Source of the DNA: Bagarius yarrelli
Taxonomy: Eukaryota; Chordata; Actinopteri; Siluriformes; Sisoridae
NCBI GenBank assembly: GCA_005784505.1
Contig: VCAZ01000179.1
Coordinates: 1-64,000 of the forward strand
Reading direction: 5' to 3'
Length of the DNA stretch: 64,000 nucleotides
The translations under genes and the position numbers were made by a program. Below the pieces are notes generated by a model. The model was given only the letters and a program-made list of their open reading frames with translations, was not told the DNA's origin and did no database searches. Each line of letters opens with the position of its first letter. Position 1 is the stretch's first letter. Positions 23,423 through 35,300 of the stretch are shown piece by piece.

Positions 23423-26400
23423 CTACTTCCACTGCTGCCCGTAGGAATCCTGGGAGAACTCCAGGGTGTCGTTGCTGTAGTAACTGCCGGAGTAGTCGCC
23501 TCCTTGCTGTAGTGGCTGCTGAGCGATCGGCTGCGAACCCCAGTTCTGCTGATTGGTTGTCTGGCGTCGTTTAGAATCAGGTTGGTTGTAGACATCTGCC
23601 TTTCTCTTTCCACCCACATTACCGCCACGATTTCCACGGGCGCCCCTGGTGCCACGGCCACCCCTGGGCGACTGAAAGGGGCCACCTCGTCCTCCTCCGC
23701 GTCCACCTCGGCCAGCTCCCATGGGAGCGCCTCCCCTCGGTGCGTAGCCCCCTCTGCCACGAGTCGGGGGGACCCCACGTGCTCTGGGAGGTGGTGGAGC
23801 TCCTCGGCTACCACGATTGCCGCGTCCCCTTATCGGGTACACTTCTTCGTAGCCGTAGTAAGGATCATCATAGCCACCACGGTAGTCATGGTAATCGTAT
23901 CCATAGTAATCGTCATAGTATTCTTCATAGCCATAGTAATCGGGTGGGTAAGAATAGCCGCCACGACCACCTCGGCCACGGCCGCGGCCTGGGGGGTGGC
24001 ATGCGAGGTGGGGGGTAATAGTAATACTCATCATATCTGCACAGATGACAAAGAGCAGAATAAAATGTGAATTCTAAATAGTAATGGAAAGTGTTATTAA
24101 AATATTTTTATATCGGCATTTAGACAGACACCCTTGCGTTTTGGCAGACACCCTTATCCAGAGTGACTTACAACTCTTTTGTACAATTGAGCAATTGGGG
24201 TTTAAGGTCCTTTCTCGGTAGCCTACAGTGGTGGCTTGGTGGTGCTGGGAATCGAACCTCGGTCTTTCTGGTATCAGACCTTAACCACTAAGCCACCACT
24301 TCCCCAATTAATAATCGTACTAAGCAAATGTGGTTGACTGATGTAAAATCAATAGAAATGTATACAAATAGGGGGAGTGGTGGCTGACGGTTAGGGTGTT
24401 GGAATACCAACCCGAAGATTCCCAGCTCCACCAAGCTACCACTGTTGGGCCCCTGCGCAAGGCACTTAACCCCTAAATGCTCAGTTGAATAAATGAGATA
24501 AATGTAAGGCGCTATCGATAAGGGCGTCTGCCAAATGCTGCAAATGCACACTTTGTTTCTTCTGCACATTAACAGACTCACCCTGTGTTTCTGCTAGTCT
24601 GTCTGGCGGCTTGTCGCTCTTTCCTCTTCTTATCGGGGGGCTTAGCCAGGACAATCTCAATCTCCTCTCCCCCAAGCTCTTTCCCATTCATCTCATCCAT
24701 GGCCTGGTGCACGCACAATTATTATTAAACATTTACATAGCCACTTATATAGTGCCTTGATAAGTGTTCTTGCACTTGATATTAACTTCTTGTTATATCA
24801 GCAAATCACAAAAAATACAAAGGTAAAGGGTATAATAAATCATATGTTTGGCAAATGCATGAATGCAAATTCTGCCCGAAATGATCACCTTCACAGCGGC
24901 GTCCCGCTCCTCAAAGTGAACAAAGGCATAGTCTTTCAGTTTCTTAACACGCTCCAGTTTCCCAAACTGAGAGAAGGTCTTCTCCAACAGCTCCTCTGTG
25001 ACAGAAGTGGCTAGTTTACGGACAAACAGCACCTTCACCTGAAAGCAAGCGAACGCAAAACATTTGTAAAACGATATTTAAATACATGCTGACATCAATT
25101 TATTAACTCTGTTTTTAACCCACCTTGGCCATGATTTCAGGGTCAGGCTCAGCGACCGGGTCAGCCCATTCCACAGTTACGGGGTTGCCCCACACCTTAA
25201 TTTTACCACTCATGAGACGGCGACGTGCTTGTGCTGCTGACTTGTGGTCCTCATACTCTAGAAAGCAGAAACCTCGGTTCTTCTTTTTGTCGTCAGCTTG
25301 TGTGTACAGAATCACCTCCTGTAGACCCTCTGAAACAGACACATGAGAACTTTCATTAAAATCACAGGAAAAATTTCTAAATGGTTTTTATTTTAGCCTG
25401 AAAAACTGCTAAGAATGAAAAATGTTTCCAGGTCATCCTATGAGTTTATTGTAGAACAACATATATCTAATCAATAATTGTATTTTTCTTTTTTTAAATC
25501 GCACTTTCCAAAGTACATAAAAAGGAGATTAATATGAGGTGCACAAGTGCTGACCTGTCACTTTGCCGAAGTCCTCCAAGATGCTTTCCCTGGTCTTGTT
25601 CTTTGGAATGGAGCCCACAAACAGGCGGTTGTTGGCTACTGAGATGCAGACACCCAAATACTTGCCCGGTCTGATTTCATAATTATCACACTGAGACAGA
25701 GAGAAAATAATTTCAGCAGCAGGTCTGTATTGATTGTACAAAAATCCTTCTAATCAAGTTATAACAGCTTCATTTCATCTGGAAGTGGATTTGCAGGTTC
25801 TGGGTTCGGTGTAAAGGCGTAAGTGTTTCGTCGTTCAATGCTCACCAGTTTAACCGCCTCCTGTGCAGCGTCTTTGCCGCAGAAAGTTATAAAGGCGTAG
25901 CCGCGGTTCTGCCCGGACAGCGGGTCCATCATTAACCTTAGGTCCCATATGGGCCCCGCCTTCTCAAACAGCGGAACCAGTTCGTCTTCATACAAGTCCC
26001 GGGGAATCTTTCCCACAAACACCTTCATACGCACACAAAGTAACAAGTAAGAGTTAATGATTTAACCCCAAAGCAGGAAGAGAACCACAAGTATGCTTTT
26101 GCACTCTGAGCTAAAACCTAAACTCGATTAAGAAATATTTAGTCTAAGATTTCTTAAAAAACAAAAAAAAAAGGGCATTGGACAATGTTTTAAGTACCTG
26201 ACCTGAATCCCAGCACACTTGGTATCACTGTTGGGCCCCTGAATAACCCCTAATTGCTCAGTTGTATAAATGATATATATTTAATGTACGTCGCTCTGGA
26301 TAAGGGTGTCTCCCAAATGCTACAAATGTAAATGAATTACAAGAACTTTTAAAGCAAATTTTCAGTCATTAACACATTCGGACACTTATTTAAGCATAAA

Positions 26401-27293
26401 TGTGATACTTTAATATAAAAAAGACTTCAAAAAAAAAACAACTAACTAAAAAACCAAAATTGTAATTGTTTAAAATTGTCATTCTCCATGTCAAGTGCCG
26501 GTTGTGAAAATATTACCTCTGTACCAATACCAGGTTGGCTGCCCGAGAAAACTGCCTCTGGGGGTGGGCCACCATATTTCCTCTGACCTGTAGTGACATC
26601 CAGGGTATATCCTGTTCTTTCCAGCAAAGCCTGTGTACAAGGCAGTGAGGTCATCAGTGGGAGACACAACAAAACTTAGCTCCATTGCTTGAAACCTTAT
26701 TATTATTATTATTTTTTTTTTACCTTTATCTTGGATTCGTCAGGGCCTTTTGTGGATTCCTGTATTTTGCTGCCTTGCTTTTCCCTCTGTCTGTAGGTCT
26801 TCATGACACCGCACAGGAACGCGCTCTTATTCTGCAAGGCATAAACAAAGACACAAATATAGCTTAGCAAAGTGTCCTGACGGATTGTGGTTTGGAAGTT
26901 AATCGCCAAAGGACGCACCTGGACATGAGACAAGTCGCTCTCTTTAAACTGCTGCAATACAGACAGAGCTCCCTCTTCATTAAACTCACGCAGAGCATCG
27001 ATTGCCCTCTCGTCAAGGTCAGCGTAGGCCACCAAACCTGTGGCAAACATGCATAAACTCTTAGCCGTGTGTGGTTAATTACACCAGAATCTCAACCTGC
27101 GCCAGATTTCTACAGTAAAACTTTGCTGTAATCACTCACCAGTCTGGAAAATGTTGTCCAAACTCTCTGCTACTTTCTGTGGAAGTCCAGCATCGATGAG
27201 AGTCTGGTAGTTCTCGGTGTGCGTTGCGGAGACGTCCATGGGCATTTCCTCCTCTTTTATTGGAGCAGAGCTGCCATTCACTTCAGCAGCCAT
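23423..27293 (-). CDS. hnrnpr: Heterogeneous nuclear ribonucleoprotein R
   Basis: Coding exons (minus): 27293-27140, 27037-26919, 26831-26724, 26630-26517, 26022-25846, 25690-25555, 25329-25124, 25038-24889, 24703-24582, 24036-23423. The product is about 632 aa (human HNRNPR 633). Order: acidic N-terminal NURR-type region (GLVAYADLDERAIDALREF), RRM1 (VFVGKIPRDLYEDELVPLFE), RRM2 (RLFVGSIPKNKTRESILEDF), RRM3 (VKVLFVRKLATSVTEELLEK), nuclear signal KKRKERQ, a Tyr/Gly segment (PPDYYGYEEYYDDYYGYDYH), RGG repeats, and the C-terminus (GKRKADVYNQPDSKRRQ...YGQQWK). RNA-binding regulator of mRNA processing, transport and stability; the R and Q (SYNCRIP) paralogues are close, and the C-terminus favours R. 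The last exon carries an apparent one-base frame break (see finding). The AG acceptor four bases before the ATG shows a 5' noncoding exon exists. Confidence 0.96.
24117..24306 (-). repeat. tRNA-derived SINE in last hnrnpr intron
   Basis: Minus-strand copy with GTGGTGGCTTAGTGGTTAAG head, TTCGATTCCCAGCACCACCA and the tail CTCTGGATAAGGGTGTCTGC. Confidence 0.85.
24370..24552 (+). repeat. tRNA-derived SINE in last hnrnpr intron, opposite orientation
   Basis: GTGGTGGCTGACGGTTAGGG head, CCACTGTTGGGCCCCTGCGC, and tail GATAAGGGCGTCTGCCAAAT. With the preceding copy it forms an inverted pair about 60 bases apart, able to fold into a long hairpin in the pre-mRNA. Confidence 0.85.
26187..26333 (+). repeat. 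tRNA-derived SINE in hnrnpr intron
   Basis: CACTGTTGGGCCCCTGAATA, TTGCTCAGTTGTATAAATGA, GTCGCTCTGGATAAGGGTGT and tail CAAATGTAAATG; head truncated. Confidence 0.8.
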
Positions 27294-27673
27294 TTTTCTG
27301 AGACAGGAAACAATACTGACAAAGAGAGAGACGGAGAGTCAGTATTTGTATGTTACAGTACTTTAACGTTACCTTAACATTGCCTTTAAAACCTCTCCTT
27401 CCATAATCATGCTCAGCCGCCTGTGTTTGTTTTTTGGTAAAAAAACAAATTATTACTGAACAGTCTTTAATTGCGCGACCCCAAAAACCCACTCATGTTT
27501 ACACATGGACACCAAAAGGCTGACAAAAAAGACAGACACTAGTCCCCCACCCCCCCCGCCCAAAAAATAGCATCCTACACTTTACAACAATATGACACGG
27601 GTTTAGGAGTGGACATCTGAGAGCATTAAATATTAACGATCACTTATCTACGAATCATTACGGTAGACCCACA

Positions 27674-27681
27674 TGACGTCA
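27674..27681 (+). promoter_or_regulatory. CRE palindrome TGACGTCA at hnrnpr 5' end
   Basis: Perfect 8-base CRE/ATF site 381 bases upstream of the hnrnpr ATG, inside the presumed first intron and near the CG-rich 5' region (27780-28700). Function inferred. Confidence 0.5.
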
Positions 27682-28488
27682 TCCCAAAGTTTACAACAAC
27701 CTTTTTTTGTTCAGAACTTCAAGATCAAGACAAATTTTGACCCAAGTTATTAAAGTAATTTTTTTATCATTTAAAACGGATTAAAACGGGATCCGATGAA
27801 ACTATGTTAAAGCTCTACACGCGCGCGCCACCGCGTTCCCGCCCCCTTTTCAGACAACAAAACCAAACCTCGTGCAGACCTTTACAGAAATCGTTTTGGG
27901 TTTTTTTTTAGTATATAAAAACCCAACAAAAACCCAGATTTGCTTGGTTTTACATCCACACGCGTGTCTGTGACGCCATAATGTGAGTTTTAACGTGATA
28001 AAATTTGCAAACGGAAACACTGCTCACTAAAAACCATCACGTTACTTAGCTCGCTCGCGTCTTTGCTAACTCACAGTATTTAAAAAAACGCGTATGGTTA
28101 AAATGCATACTGAATTATAAAGATCATATTTTTAATAAATTTATCATTAAATTAGGTTTGAACTAAAAACTACTAACAAACACACAACAGCGGTCCGCCC
28201 CCTTAACAAAACTAGCGCCACACCATGCTAACTAGCTTTCCCGAGCAACCCGAAAACCGCCATTAAACAAACAACAAACTGGTTGTAGATAATAAGATGA
28301 AATGATAATAACACGTTAAAATTGGTGTAAATTTAATTTAAACAAATAAATACCTACAAAACGAAAGACAGTTGGAGCGGCTAACAGACCGGCTAATTCG
28401 CATTAGCTGCGGCCTATAGCCGTGGAACCCTTTCACAGATTCAACCGCCAAATAAACACAGAAAAACAAGGTTTTTGGGAAAACGTAC

Positions 28489-28660
28489 CGATATTGTTGA
28501 TATTCGTCTCACACGGAGCGACACCCGCACAGACCGACGCGAATAAAGCACAGGAAACCGTGAATGAGCTCGTGTGTAACTGGCGATCCACGAGACACAC
28601 ACGCGCGCGCACACACACACACAAAAGCCCTGATCGCTCAAACAACGCCACTTCCTCGCG
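28489..28660 (-). promoter_or_regulatory. Probable hnrnpr 5' noncoding exon and CpG-rich promoter
   Basis: A good donor (CG|GTACGT, exon edge at 28489) on the minus strand precedes an AG acceptor at 27298-27299, just before the ATG exon. The block 28500-28680 is the most CG-dense of the neighbourhood and includes a (GC)/(AC) strip at 28600-28622. TSS position is not resolved; the right edge is approximate. Confidence 0.5.
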
Positions 28661-29003
28661 CGGCGCGGTGAAACCCCAGCAGCCAATCCTGTGGCTCGAT
28701 TCTAATTCCACCACCCCCATAATGTTACCCCTAGTCACTTCCCCTAGACACTCGACCACTTTAGTCGGTTTGTTTTAAATAACGTAGTTTACACAATCAG
28801 CTGCATTTACACTGCAGATCATAATGCACGATTCCGATTTTGTAACTATTTCTCAAAGAAATGCTTACAGCATCTTTAAAACAAAGTAAACGGAAAAAGA
28901 TGCAAAACTGTAGGATAATTAATGAACGAATTGAGTACCGTGAAGTACGAAACCGTGAAGTGTTCCTAATTCAAATAGTTTAACCCTTCGACAATGCACA
29001 CGA

Positions 29004-29075
29004 GACCTCGTGGCGCAACGGTAGCGCGTCTGACTCCAGATCAGAAGGTTGCGTGTTCAAATCACGTCGGGGTCA
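29004..29075 (+). tRNA. tRNA-Trp (anticodon CCA)
   Basis: 72 bases fold as a full cloverleaf. Acceptor stem GACCTCG pairs with CGGGGTC (68-74 region) with one G-T wobble; discriminator A. The anticodon stem TCTGA/TCAGA encloses CTCCAGA, anticodon CCA at 29036-29038. T arm GCGTG-TTCAAAT-CACGT. A box TGGCGCAACGG and B box GTTCAAATC fit internal Pol III promoters. No intron, no encoded CCA. A T-rich stretch (TTTGTTTATTTATTT) follows but no clean T4. Unlike the SINE heads in this window it keeps every stem, so it is probably a genuine gene. Confidence 0.93.
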
Positions 29076-29575
29076 CATTTGTTTATTTATTTCCGATGAT
29101 AAAATAATAAAGAAGTTAATAGTGTAAAAATAAATCTTACCGTCAAATCCTCAGCTACATTCTGGGAGAATTCCTAGAGCCACCACAATATTCATAGAAT
29201 AATAAACCCTTTTAAGTATGACAAAGGCTGTTTTTAGGCAGCTGCAGTTGAGCTTCACAGTTCTAGTGAATGTTGTTGGATTTTTTTTTACAAAAATAAG
29301 ATAACTGCATACAAATATATTTAAGAATACAACAAATACTGCGTCTATATCATATATCTGCTCATGATCAAATATCAGACAAATATTAATTACTGTAGAA
29401 TTGATAAACAGAAGCTGTGTGGACCGTGTTTTTAAGATGATCCACTGCAAGCAATTTTGATTAAATTATATTACATCCAAAACATCTTAAATAACCTGAG
29501 AATTTGTGTCCTTGATATGCAGCCACTTTGTTGGCTTACCAAATAAACTGTTTAAAGCTGCCATGACATGATCAT

Positions 29576-29900
29576 GGTACATAAGTTCCATCCATCCATC
29601 CATCCATCCATCCATCCATCCACTTTATCTTTATCAGGGTCACAGTGATCTGCTGTAGTTTATTCCAGCTGTCATTGGGTAAAAGGCAAGGGAACACACT
29701 CGACATGTCGTCAGTCCATCACAGGGCCACACACACACACACACCTATAGGCAAATTAGGACTGTTTTCGGTCTGTGGGAAAAACCGGAATACCCAGAGT
29801 AAACCCATGGAAACACAGAGGGAACATTCAAACTCTTCACATAAAAACCCCTGCTGGGGATCAAAACCTGAGACCTTTTTGCTGTGAGAATTCGGTGGCA
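29576..29900 (+). repeat. Fish interspersed retroposon starting with (CCAT)n
   Basis: A (CCAT)8-9 run (29588-29621) leads into TATCAGGGTCACAGTGATCT, CAGTCCATCACAGGGCCACA, (AC)n, and CAAAACCTGAGACCTTTTTG, in the order of a widespread fish repeat. A short piece of the same family (CCTGGACAGGTCACCACTCC) lies at 41000-41025. Non-coding. Confidence 0.65.
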
Positions 29901-30146
29901 AATTTTTGGAAAGAATTACACATGGGACTGATGATCAGGTGTCTACAAACTATAAAATTTTCTCCAGCAACTTGACTCTGAACTTCAGCATAGTCAGCGT
30001 AAATGGCCATTTCAATCGACAACTTTGCTGATAGTCTGGTACCTGAGCTTTAATGAGAGTTTCTGTAGAAATTAACTTCTCCAGGAATAAATTTAAAAAG
30101 CGATTGTAGATAAGGTCTACAATCAACGCGAAACAAATTAGCAAAT

Positions 30147-30217
30147 GAGGTGGAAGCACAGTGGTTAAAGTGTTGGACTGCTAATCAGAAGATACGGGTT
30201 TGATTTCCAGCATCACC
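30147..30217 (+). repeat. SINE tRNA-like head
   Basis: CAGTGGTTAAAGTGTTGGAC and GGGTTTGATTTCCAGCATCA; no body. Confidence 0.65.
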
Positions 30218-30600
30218 CCAAAAAAACAAAACACAACACAGATTAAAACATCTGATTTGCAGTAGAATTAAACCGTTATGCAGTTTAGCTAATAATGTGG
30301 CTGCAGCAGAGAGCTTTCAGCACTTTCATGCAGTTTACATGCTTTTATGCGCTCAAACACTAGATTAAAAAAAATTGATTAAGGCATCTACCAAAATAGC
30401 CAATTTCTATGTACTTACTGTAGAATTGACAATACTACTTCCTGACTAAAGGTAGATAAACCAAATGAAGCTACACTGATTAAGATCTTTTCTGTGGAAT
30501 TATTTCACCTTGTAGCAGCAGAAGCATCATAATTATTTTCATTTCATTAGCTTTCTGCAATTAAAAACACCAATTATTCTAAAATGATTTTGCAAACATA

Positions 30601-32172
30601 CAGGGAGTGCAGAATTATTAGGCAAATGAGTATTTTGACCACATCATCCTCTTTATGCATGTTGTCTTACTCCAAGCTGTATAGGCTCGAAAGCCTACTA
30701 CCAATTAAGCATATTAGGTGATGTGCATCTCAGTAATGAGAAGGGGTGTGGTCTAATGACATCAACACCCTATATCAGGTGTGCATAATTATTAGGCAAC
30801 TTCCTTTCCTTTGGCAAAATGGGTCAAAAGAAGGACTTGACAGGCTCCGAAAAGTCAAAAATAGTGAGATATCTTGCAGAGGGATGCAGCACTCTTAACA
30901 TTGCCAAGCTTCTGAAGCGTGATCATCGAACAATCAAGCGTTTCATTCAAAATAGTCAACAGGGTCGCAAGAAGCGTGTGGAAAAACCAAGGCGCAAAAT
31001 AACTGCCCGTGAACTGAGAAAAGTCAAGCGTGCAGCTGCCAAGATGCCATTTGCCACCAGTTTTGCCATATTTCAGAGCTGCAACATCACTGGAGTGCCC
31101 AAAAAGCACAAGGTGTGCAATACTCAGAGACATGGCCAAGGTAAGAAAGGCTGAAAAACGACCACCACTGAACAAGACACACAAGCTGAAACGTCAAGAC
31201 TGGGCCAACAAATATCTCAAGACTGATTTTTCTAAGGTTTTATGGACTGATGAAATGAGAGTGAGTCTTGATGGGCCAGATGGATGGGCCCGTGGCTGGA
31301 TCGGTAAAGGGCAGAGAGCTCCAGTCCGTCTCAGACGCCAGCAAGGTGGAGGTGGAGTACTGGTTTGGGCTGGTATCATCAAAGATGAGCTTGTGGGGCC
31401 TTTTCGGGTTGAGGATGGAGTCAAGCTCAACTCCCAGTCCTACTGCCAGTTTCTGGAAGACACCTTCTTCAATGCAGTGGTACAGGAAGAAGTCTGCATC
31501 CTTCAAGAAAAACATGATTTTCATGCAGGACAATGCTCCATCACACGCGTCCAAGTACTCCACAGCGTGGCTGGCAAGAAAGGGTCTAAAAGAAGAAAAA
31601 GTAATGACTTGGCCTCCTTGTTCACCTGATCTGAACCCCATAGAGAAAACTGTGGTCCATCATGAAATGTGAGATTTACAAGGAGGGAAAACAGTACACC
31701 TCTCTGAACAGTATCTGGGAGGCTGTGGTTGCTGCTGCACACAATGTTGATGGTGAACAGATCAAAACACTGACAGAATCCATGGATGGCAGGCTTTTGA
31801 GTGTCCTTGCAAGGAAAGGTGGCTATATTGGTCACTGATTTGTTTTTGTTTTGTTTTTGAATGTCAGAAATGTATATTTGTGAATGTTGAGATGTCATAT
31901 TGGTTTCACTGGTGAAAATAAAAAAATTGAAAGGGGTATATATATTTGTTTTTTTCTTAAGTTGCCTAATAATTATGGACAGTAATAGTCCACCTGCACA
32001 CACAGATATCCTCCTAAAATAGCTAAAACTAAAAAACAAACTAAAAAACTACTTCCAAAATATTAAGCTTTGATATTAATGAGTTTTTTGGGTTCATTGA
32101 GAACATGGTGGTTGTTCAATAATAAAATTAATCCTCTAAAATACAACTTGCCTAATAATTCTGCACTCCCTG
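30601..32172 (+). mobile_element. Tc1-like DNA transposon, 1572 bp, both ends intact
   Basis: Terminal inverted repeats CAGGGAGTGCAGAATTATTA (30601) and TAATAATTCTGCACTCCCTG (to 32172), with TA target duplications at 30599-30600 and 32173-32174. Subterminal repeats of GTGCATAATTATTAGGCAAC type are present (30781). The transposase gene inside has three frameshifts. Clean ends and an otherwise readable gene suggest fairly recent insertion. Confidence 0.95.
30819..31839 (+). pseudogene. Tc1-family transposase, three frameshifts
   Basis: Starts MGQKKDLTGSEKSKIVRYLA with an HTH (GCSTLNIAKLLKRDHRTIKR) and a basic linker. Catalytic region: WTDEMR (first D), FMQDNAPSHAS (second D), SPDLNPIE (E), ending ARKGGYIGH. 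The frame is broken near 31100 (extra A in an A run after GTGCCC), near 31472 (extra base in TTCTTCAATGCAGTGG) and near 31645 (GAGAAAACTGTGG). All three are single-base gains relative to the frame implied by flanking homology, which is compatible with decay or with homopolymer sequencing error. Confidence 0.9.
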
Positions 32173-32301
32173 TATAAATTCTTCATTGTGTGAAATATCG
32201 CCCCCAGTAGGACTGGACTGAAAACACCGCTTTGCTTCCTATAACAAGAACCACAGTATGAAGTGAGGAGTCTTGAACCAGTTGGAAAATATCCTATGAT
32301 C

Positions 32302-32307
32302 TTTATT
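32302..32307 (-). terminator. atp5if1 polyadenylation signal AATAAA
   Basis: TTTATT on plus, AATAAA on the gene strand, 80 bases after the atp5if1 stop codon: a short, typical 3' UTR. Confidence 0.8.
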
Positions 32308-32386
32308 CGTGACTGCGCACAGGGTTTACAGAGTGTGAGGAGCTGCTTCGAGGAGAAACACACACCAACAGGTCGCTGGTGTCAGC

Positions 32387-35300
32387 TCAGTCATCGTGTT
32401 TGAGCTTTCGGATTTTGCCCTTGTGACGGTCGATCTCGCGCTGCAGGCGCTCAATCTCTTTCTTATGGTGATCGATCTCCTCCTGGTGGTGCTGTTTCAG
32501 AGCGGCCAGCTGCTCCTTCTCCTTTTGCCTACACACAAACATTTCTTTTGAGAATAATAATATAATACATTTAAATTACAGAAAACTGTTTTTAAAGTGT
32601 ATTGGACTTTTATTTAAGCATTAAAAACTTTAAAGAACTTTTTTTGAACCGTTTATGAATTCTTTTTCTCAGTTTTTTTTTTTTTTATGATAAAGATACA
32701 TCACTACGCTTGTTTTAAGTTTCCTCTAAACATAATTATAAACTCTACATTAGGGCTGGACAATAACTCAATATTTATATACATCGTGATAGAACATAAA
32801 TGACATTCAGGGCACAACCATCAGAAAGCGCAGAACACAACAGGCTAATTGCGTAATGTAACCCTGTCCTTTCATTTGCCCCGTCCGCTCTTCTGAGCTC
32901 TATTTAACATGGCCGCTGGGTGAGCTCTGCTGCGCGCAAAAACAGCTGCGTCTTAGATCCCCCCTGGTGTTGGGTCGTGAATCGGTTATAAATATATAAT
33001 TTTATTAAATGCCCCCTTTGTTACTCCTCAACTTTAATATAAAGGAAAAAAAAATCCCACAAATGTGTGTGTTTTTACTAAGCTAAAACACACGGATGCA
33101 GTGATTTTTTTAGGGCAATGTTATGAAGGTAAAATGACGCCAAAAAGATTTGCATGTGCAGGGTAATATTTGTGAAAATGTATGTGACATTGCAAGCGTG
33201 AAAAATTCACATGCGCAAAGTAAGTTTTGTAAAGGTGCACAATTATTTACCCATGTTTTATGGGTTATTGATTACCACTGGCTTTAACAGCGGTAAAAAC
33301 CATAAGGGCTGGTATAGCATTTATATAGAAATGTAGATCATTAGATTAACATTATTGTCATTGTGTAAGGTAGATGTACAGAGCCAATGAAATGCAGTTA
33401 GCATCTAACCAGAAGTGCATAAGTGGCTTATTTACAATAAATAGCAGGGTAATAAATAAGGGAATGAGGTTGATAATTACAGAGGTGAGGGTAAATAATG
33501 TACAGAAGGTGCAGTAGTGTGTGTATATATGGTATATATGATATCTATAAATATGATACTGTTATAGCAGGCATAGAATGACATAATGGATATATACATA
33601 TGGATATGCACATATATACAGGTGTTTAATACAGATGGAAAAGTGTAAGGATGGATAGTTATAGATGTATAATACAGTAATACAGAGTAAATATGGATGG
33701 AAGAGAGAGAAGTGTAAGGATGGATAGTTATGGATGTGTGAATACAGTAAATACAGAGTAAATATGGATAGAATAGAAGAGAAGTGTAAGGATAGATATG
33801 GTTATAGATTGATGTAATACAGTAAATACAGAGTAAATATGGATAGAATAGAGAGAAGTGTAAGGATAGATAGTTATGGATGTATAATACAGTAAATATG
33901 GATAGAATATAGAGAAGTGTAAGGATGGATAGTTATGGATGTATAATACAGTAAATATGGATGGAATATATAGAAGTGTAAGGATGGATAGTTATAGATG
34001 TATAATACAGTAAATACAGAGTAAATATGGATAGAATAGAGAGAAGTGTAAGGATAGATAGTTATGGATGTGTGATACAGTAAATACAGAGTAAATATGG
34101 ATAGAATAGAGAGAAGTGTAAGGATAGATAGTTATAGATGTATAATACAGTAAATACAGAGTAAATATGGATAGATAGAGAGAGAAGTGTAAGGATAGAT
34201 AGTTATATGATATGTATAGATAGTAAATACAGATAAATAGAGTAGATAAAATATGTATATACATAGATAGTTGTGATACAGATACAATAGGAGATAACTA
34301 AGTAATATGGAGAATATAGGGATGGATAGTTATAGATGTATAATACAGTAAATACAGAGTAAATATGGATAGAATAGAGAGAAGTGTAAGGATGGATAGT
34401 TATAGATGTGTATATACAGTAAATACAGAGTAATATGAATATAGAATAGAGAGAAGTGTAAGGATAGGATAGTTTATGGATGTATAATACAGTAAATACA
34501 GAGTAAATATGGATAGAATAGAGAGAAGTGTAAGGATAGATAGTTATGGATGTATAGATACAGTAAATACAGAGTAAATATGGATAGAATAGAGAGAAGT
34601 GTAAGGATGGATAGTTATGATGTATAATACAGTAAATACAGAGTAAATATGGATGGGGATATATAGAGAGTGTAAGGGATGGATAGTTATAGATGTATAA
34701 TACAGTAATACAGAGTAAATATGGATAGAATAGAGAGAAGTGTAAGGATAGATAGTTATGGATGTATAATACAGAGTAAATATGGATAGAATAGAGAGAA
34801 CGTGTAAGGATAGAGTTTTAGTTGGATAGGATGTATAATACAGTAAATACAGAGTAAATATGGATAGAATAGAGAGAAGTGTAAGGATGGATATTTTATA
34901 GATGTATAATACAGTAAATACAGAGTAAATATGGATGGAATATAGTAGAAGTGTAAGGATGGATAGTTATAGATGTATAATACAGTAAAAGAAAAAAAAG
35001 ATGGAGTCATATAATACAATATGATAGATAGAATATGGAGAGAGAGTAGAATACAGTAAATACGTGTAGGATGGATAGTTATAGATGTATAATACAGTAA
35101 ATACAGAGTAAATATGGATAGAATAGAGAGAAGTGTAAGGATAGATAGTTATGGATGTGTGATACAGTAAATACAGAGTAAATATGGATAGAATAGAGAG
35201 AAGTGTAAGGATAGATAGTTATGGATAGTGTGACAGTAATACAGTAAATACAGAGTAAATATGGTGGATAGAATAGAGAGAAGTGTAAGGATAGATAGTT

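Noticed and set aside
23582..24070. 162-codon plus-strand frame rich in Ser, Ala and Val
   Set aside because: Antisense shadow of the RGG and Tyr/Gly coding region of hnrnpr.
31521..32039. 172-codon minus-strand frame
   Set aside because: Antisense to the Tc1 transposase remnant and its 3' flank; no independent homology.
33992..35019. Minus-strand frames of 87-90 codons with repeated Tyr/Ser/Leu
   Set aside because: Products of the 70-bp array; the unit is not a multiple of three and frames break at unit variants.
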